Source: CAZKEW01 sp964580435
Lineage (GTDB): Bacteria; Acidobacteriota; Aminicenantia; Aminicenantales; UBA8522
NCBI GenBank assembly: GCA_964580435.1
Contig: CAZOKP010000034.1
Coordinates: forward strand, 1 to 24,893
Direction of reading: 5' to 3'
DNA length: 24,893 nucleotides
The notes below the pieces were generated by a model. It saw nothing but the letters and a program-made list of their open reading frames with translations. It ran no database searches and was not told where the DNA came from. The position numbers and the translations under genes were made by a program. Shown piece after piece: positions 23,074 through 24,893 of this stretch. The stretch's first letter is position 1. Each line of letters starts with the position of its first letter.

Positions 23074-23616
23074 TTCGGAAAAAACCTGGGCCTGGAATAC
23101 TTCGAGGTTAACTCCCTTTTTCCATTCGTCCTCGTCCAGGCCGGCTTTGAGACAGCCGTGGCGAAGATATGTCTCCAGGTCCCAGCTGTATTCCAGGGGA
23201 ACCTGAGGAAGGAGCAGTCCTTTGTGGGGGCCCTTGGAAACAATGATTCCGTGCCTCCCGACCTCGATTTCTTTAAAATCTTTGATGGGTTCAGGCAGGC
23301 TGAGTACCGATATTTCGATATTCGTCCGGGGAAGCTCCTCACCAGTCAGGGGTGAAAACCGGTAGTCCTGGGTCGCCGCGGTGATGGCCAATTCGATGAT
23401 CGTTTCATAGAGCGGCTTATAGGGGAGCGTATAGCCGATGCAGCCGCGGAGATGGTCATCGACTTTGAGAGTGACAAAAGCGCCTCTTTTTTCGAGGAGT
23501 TTTTCGTTATCCACTTTCGTTTTCAGCCGTTTCCCCGTCTTAAAATAATGCTCCAGGGTCCGGCGCGCAAGGCCAAGAAGGAAATCTTGTTCGTCTTTAT
23601 CCAAAAGGTTCTTCAT
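23068..23616 (-). CDS. AMMECR1-domain protein
   Basis: The start at 23616 is chosen because AGGAG lies just before the ATG and it overlaps the previous stop (ATGA); an upstream in-frame extension to 23703 lies within the preceding gene. 182 residues. The AMMECR1 signature LRGCIGYTLPYKPLYE is at about residues 56-71, followed by ATQDYRFSPLTGEELPRTNIE and KGLLLPQVPLEYSWDLETYL with the conserved C-terminal Leu/Pro segment. Stand-alone AMMECR1 proteins occur in archaea and many bacteria, often with MEMO-like and radical SAM partners, which are not seen here. The biochemical function is not established. Confidence 0.92.
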   Translation of the reverse strand: MKNLLDKDEQDFLLGLARRTLEHYFKTGKRLKTKVDNEKLLEKRGAFVTLKVDDHLRGCIGYTLPYKPLYETIIELAITAATQDYRFSPLTGEELPRTNIEISVLSLPEPIKDFKEIEVGRHGIIVSKGPHKGLLLPQVPLEYSWDLETYLRHGCLKAGLDEDEWKKGVNLEVFQAQVFSEL

Positions 23617-24014
23617 CTTTTCTCCTTTGTCCGAGAATGCATTGCTATAGGCAGAAGAAAAAATGAATCTTTGTATTCGACGACGTGGGGCTTGAGAGTC
23701 CATCGGTTTTTGGGCCGGAGGGTGATCCTGAGGAAGACTTTCCCGTAAGCGAAGGGCCGGAGAACCCGCGGTGCTTTTTTAGGGCTTGAGGCAAAGGAAT
23801 AAAATCCGATGATTTTTCCGCGAAAAAGCCGGTCGAGGACCCAATAAGTCCGTTCGGAAGAAAAAAAACGCTCCCTGGATGGATAAACCTGCTCAACGAT
23901 AAACCTCTGTCCCCTTTTGTGTCCGAGCAATAGACCGCCCTGGCCTTTCCCCGGACCTTCGAGGGCGTGAGCCCGGAGAAGAAGGATGGCATCCTCGGAA
24001 AGAAAGACATCCAT
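23613..24014 (-). CDS. Uncharacterised small protein, degenerate JAB/MPN-like fold suspected
   Basis: 133 residues with no signal peptide. The segments GKGQGGLLLGHKRGQRFIVE (22-41) and GKIIGFYSFASSP (66-78) follow the order of a JAB/MPN domain (G-x-L-L-G strand, then G-W-Y-H-S-H-P), but the metal-binding His residues are replaced (FYSFASSP), so no isopeptidase activity is expected if the relation is real. The C-terminal half is basic with several beta strands (KVFLRITLR, WTLKPHVVEYK). It is coupled by ATGA to the AMMECR1 gene, and starts 12 nt after the methyltransferase stop; that 12-nt spacer contains TATAAT. The fold assignment is a weak inference. Confidence 0.6.
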   Translation of the reverse strand: MDVFLSEDAILLLRAHALEGPGKGQGGLLLGHKRGQRFIVEQVYPSRERFFSSERTYWVLDRLFRGKIIGFYSFASSPKKAPRVLRPFAYGKVFLRITLRPKNRWTLKPHVVEYKDSFFLLPIAMHSRTKEKR

Positions 24015-24020
24015 AAAAAA

Positions 24021-24026
24021 ATTATA
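24021..24026 (-). promoter_or_regulatory. TATAAT box in the 12-nt spacer before the JAB-like gene
   Basis: The whole spacer between the methyltransferase TGA and the next ATG is TATAAT followed by six T. The box is six bases from the ATG, so an internal promoter here would produce a leaderless mRNA. No good -35 box is seen. Confidence 0.35.
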
Positions 24027-24821
24027 TCAAATTTTCCTAGCCCAAACCATCAGACTATAGCCCTTCTGAAAAATAAGCAGGGTGTCCAAGCGTGAAACGA
24101 GCCAGATAAAAGGGTAAAGGAGCGTGTAAAGAGCAAACGGCTTTTTCTGGGCGTTGAACTCCTCAAGGGAGGAGGGCCGGATATGTCCATCCCGCCTTGT
24201 TTCGGCGGGCTTTGGGGCTAGGATCTTGATGTAAACCAGGTTGAGAATAAGCTCGAAAAATTCTGAGAAAAACCGGGAGTACATCACCTCATTTTCTAAC
24301 TTCAGATGGGCCCGCTTGAGCTTCGCTTCAAGCTGTCTGGCGGCATAACCTTCTCTCTTGTGACCGAAATACTCGAGTTTGAGACCGAGTGCGGACCGGA
24401 GTTTGTGGAGGAGAAAAAACTCTCCAGTTTGGGGCGTGACCAGGATGGTTTGCCCTCCGTTCTTGAGCACCCGCGCTATCTCCTCGAGCGCGAGATCATC
24501 GTCTTCGATGTGTTCCAGATAATCCAGACAGAGGACCAGGTCATAAGACTGGCTCTTGAAGGGGAGGGCTTCCCCGGAGAGCTGCACCAGGTCCTTTTTA
24601 AGGATCTCTTTGGCGGTCTTCAAGTTGGCCATGTCCCCATCGGCGCTCACCCAGAACCCGCCCTTGCGCCTGACAAAATAGCTCAGGATGCCTTGGGCGC
24701 AGCCGAGATCCAGGGCGACGCGGGAAGGAAGGTACGGAAGGGTTCGCTCGAGGAGTCTCAGCTTGTCTTTTTTCTTGAGGGACCTTTTGACCAGCTGAAG
24801 CTGCCAAGGCTCTGCGTTCAT
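24027..24821 (-). CDS. Class I SAM-dependent methyltransferase
   Basis: 264 residues. The Rossmann-type SAM motif I is VALDLGCAQGILSYF (about 35-49), with an acidic residue in WVSADGD for the ribose, QLSGEALPFKSQSYDLVLCL covering motifs II-III, and LEHIEDDDLALEEIARVLKNGG typical of Methyltransf_11 proteins. The C-terminal 80 residues have two hydrophobic stretches (ELILNLVYIKILAP and ALYTLLYPFIWLVSRLDTLLIF), suggesting membrane association and a lipid-like or glycan-lipid substrate; this is inference. A promoter with a consensus -10 box ends 8 nt before the ATG, without a Shine-Dalgarno. It heads the unit with the JAB-like and AMMECR1 genes. Confidence 0.85.
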   Translation of the reverse strand: MNAEPWQLQLVKRSLKKKDKLRLLERTLPYLPSRVALDLGCAQGILSYFVRRKGGFWVSADGDMANLKTAKEILKKDLVQLSGEALPFKSQSYDLVLCLDYLEHIEDDDLALEEIARVLKNGGQTILVTPQTGEFFLLHKLRSALGLKLEYFGHKREGYAARQLEAKLKRAHLKLENEVMYSRFFSEFFELILNLVYIKILAPKPAETRRDGHIRPSSLEEFNAQKKPFALYTLLYPFIWLVSRLDTLLIFQKGYSLMVWARKI

Positions 24822-24829
24822 CGGGGTGG

Positions 24830-24858
24830 ATTATATTTTTTTCCCTGCAAAAACACAA
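24830..24858 (-). promoter_or_regulatory. Promoter of the methyltransferase unit, near-leaderless
   Basis: On the minus strand TTGTGT (24858-24853), a 17-base spacer, TATAAT (24835-24830), followed by eight bases and the ATG at 24821. The expected start lies within two bases of the ATG. Confidence 0.55.
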
Positions 24859-24893
24859 GGAAACGACAGGGGGCGAGCGCTTTTCCTTCCCGG

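Overview
This is a scaffold from a diderm bacterium. Two runs of exactly 100 N (5390-5489 and 6555-6654) mark scaffolding gaps of unknown true length, so the window looks like a metagenome-type assembly. Gram-negative architecture is inferred from a LolA-like carrier, an AMIN-domain amidase and a DUF374 acyltransferase. The content is compatible with Candidatus Aminicenantes or another acidobacteria-like lineage, but this is an impression from gene style only. Promoters of the TTGACA/TATAAT type are easy to see, and start codons include TTG and GTG.

Region 1 (1-5389, mostly minus strand). A translationally coupled pair of secreted M16 peptidase subunits has its own promoter and a palindrome in the leader. 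Upstream of it lie an uncharacterised membrane-anchored HExxH metalloprotease and a 5'-broken gene with a topoisomerase VI-A/Spo11-type TOPRIM domain, overlapped by a small Cys-containing ORF. Region 2 (5490-6554) is a 1.07-kb contig between gaps. It holds the start of a secreted protein, a strong hairpin and a winged-helix gene. The stretch from the TOPRIM gene to the second gap looks like an accessory island.

Region 3 (6655-13253, plus strand). A divergent Tat-type M19 protein is followed by tmRNA (ssrA) with a textbook sigma-70 promoter. Then come an AMIN/Amidase_3 cell-wall amidase, a GerMN-domain membrane protein, the ribosome-assembly GTPase Der, a TPR lipoprotein and a rhomboid protease.

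Region 4 (13254-17179). An intergenic GC-rich structured element is followed by a strong promoter and the translation operon rplM-rpsI-rpsB-tsf-pyrH-frr (L13, S9, S2, EF-Ts, UMP kinase, ribosome recycling factor).

Region 5 (17201-19951, minus strand). A four-gene envelope operon runs lolA-like, ECF sigma factor, zinc-finger anti-sigma factor, then a bactofilin-like beta-repeat plus multi-span membrane protein. The last three genes overlap by ATGA junctions. Divergent from it on the plus strand are a sodium:solute symporter, a DUF374 acyltransferase and a TPR protein. Region 6 (23068-24821, minus strand) holds a SAM methyltransferase, a degenerate JAB/MPN-like protein and an AMMECR1-domain protein.

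The most notable points are: several genes whose -10 boxes sit only 6-9 nt before the start codon without a Shine-Dalgarno, suggesting leaderless transcripts; the ECF/anti-sigma/bactofilin-like membrane operon; the broken TOPRIM gene beside assembly gaps; and the nested palindromic element upstream of the rplM promoter.
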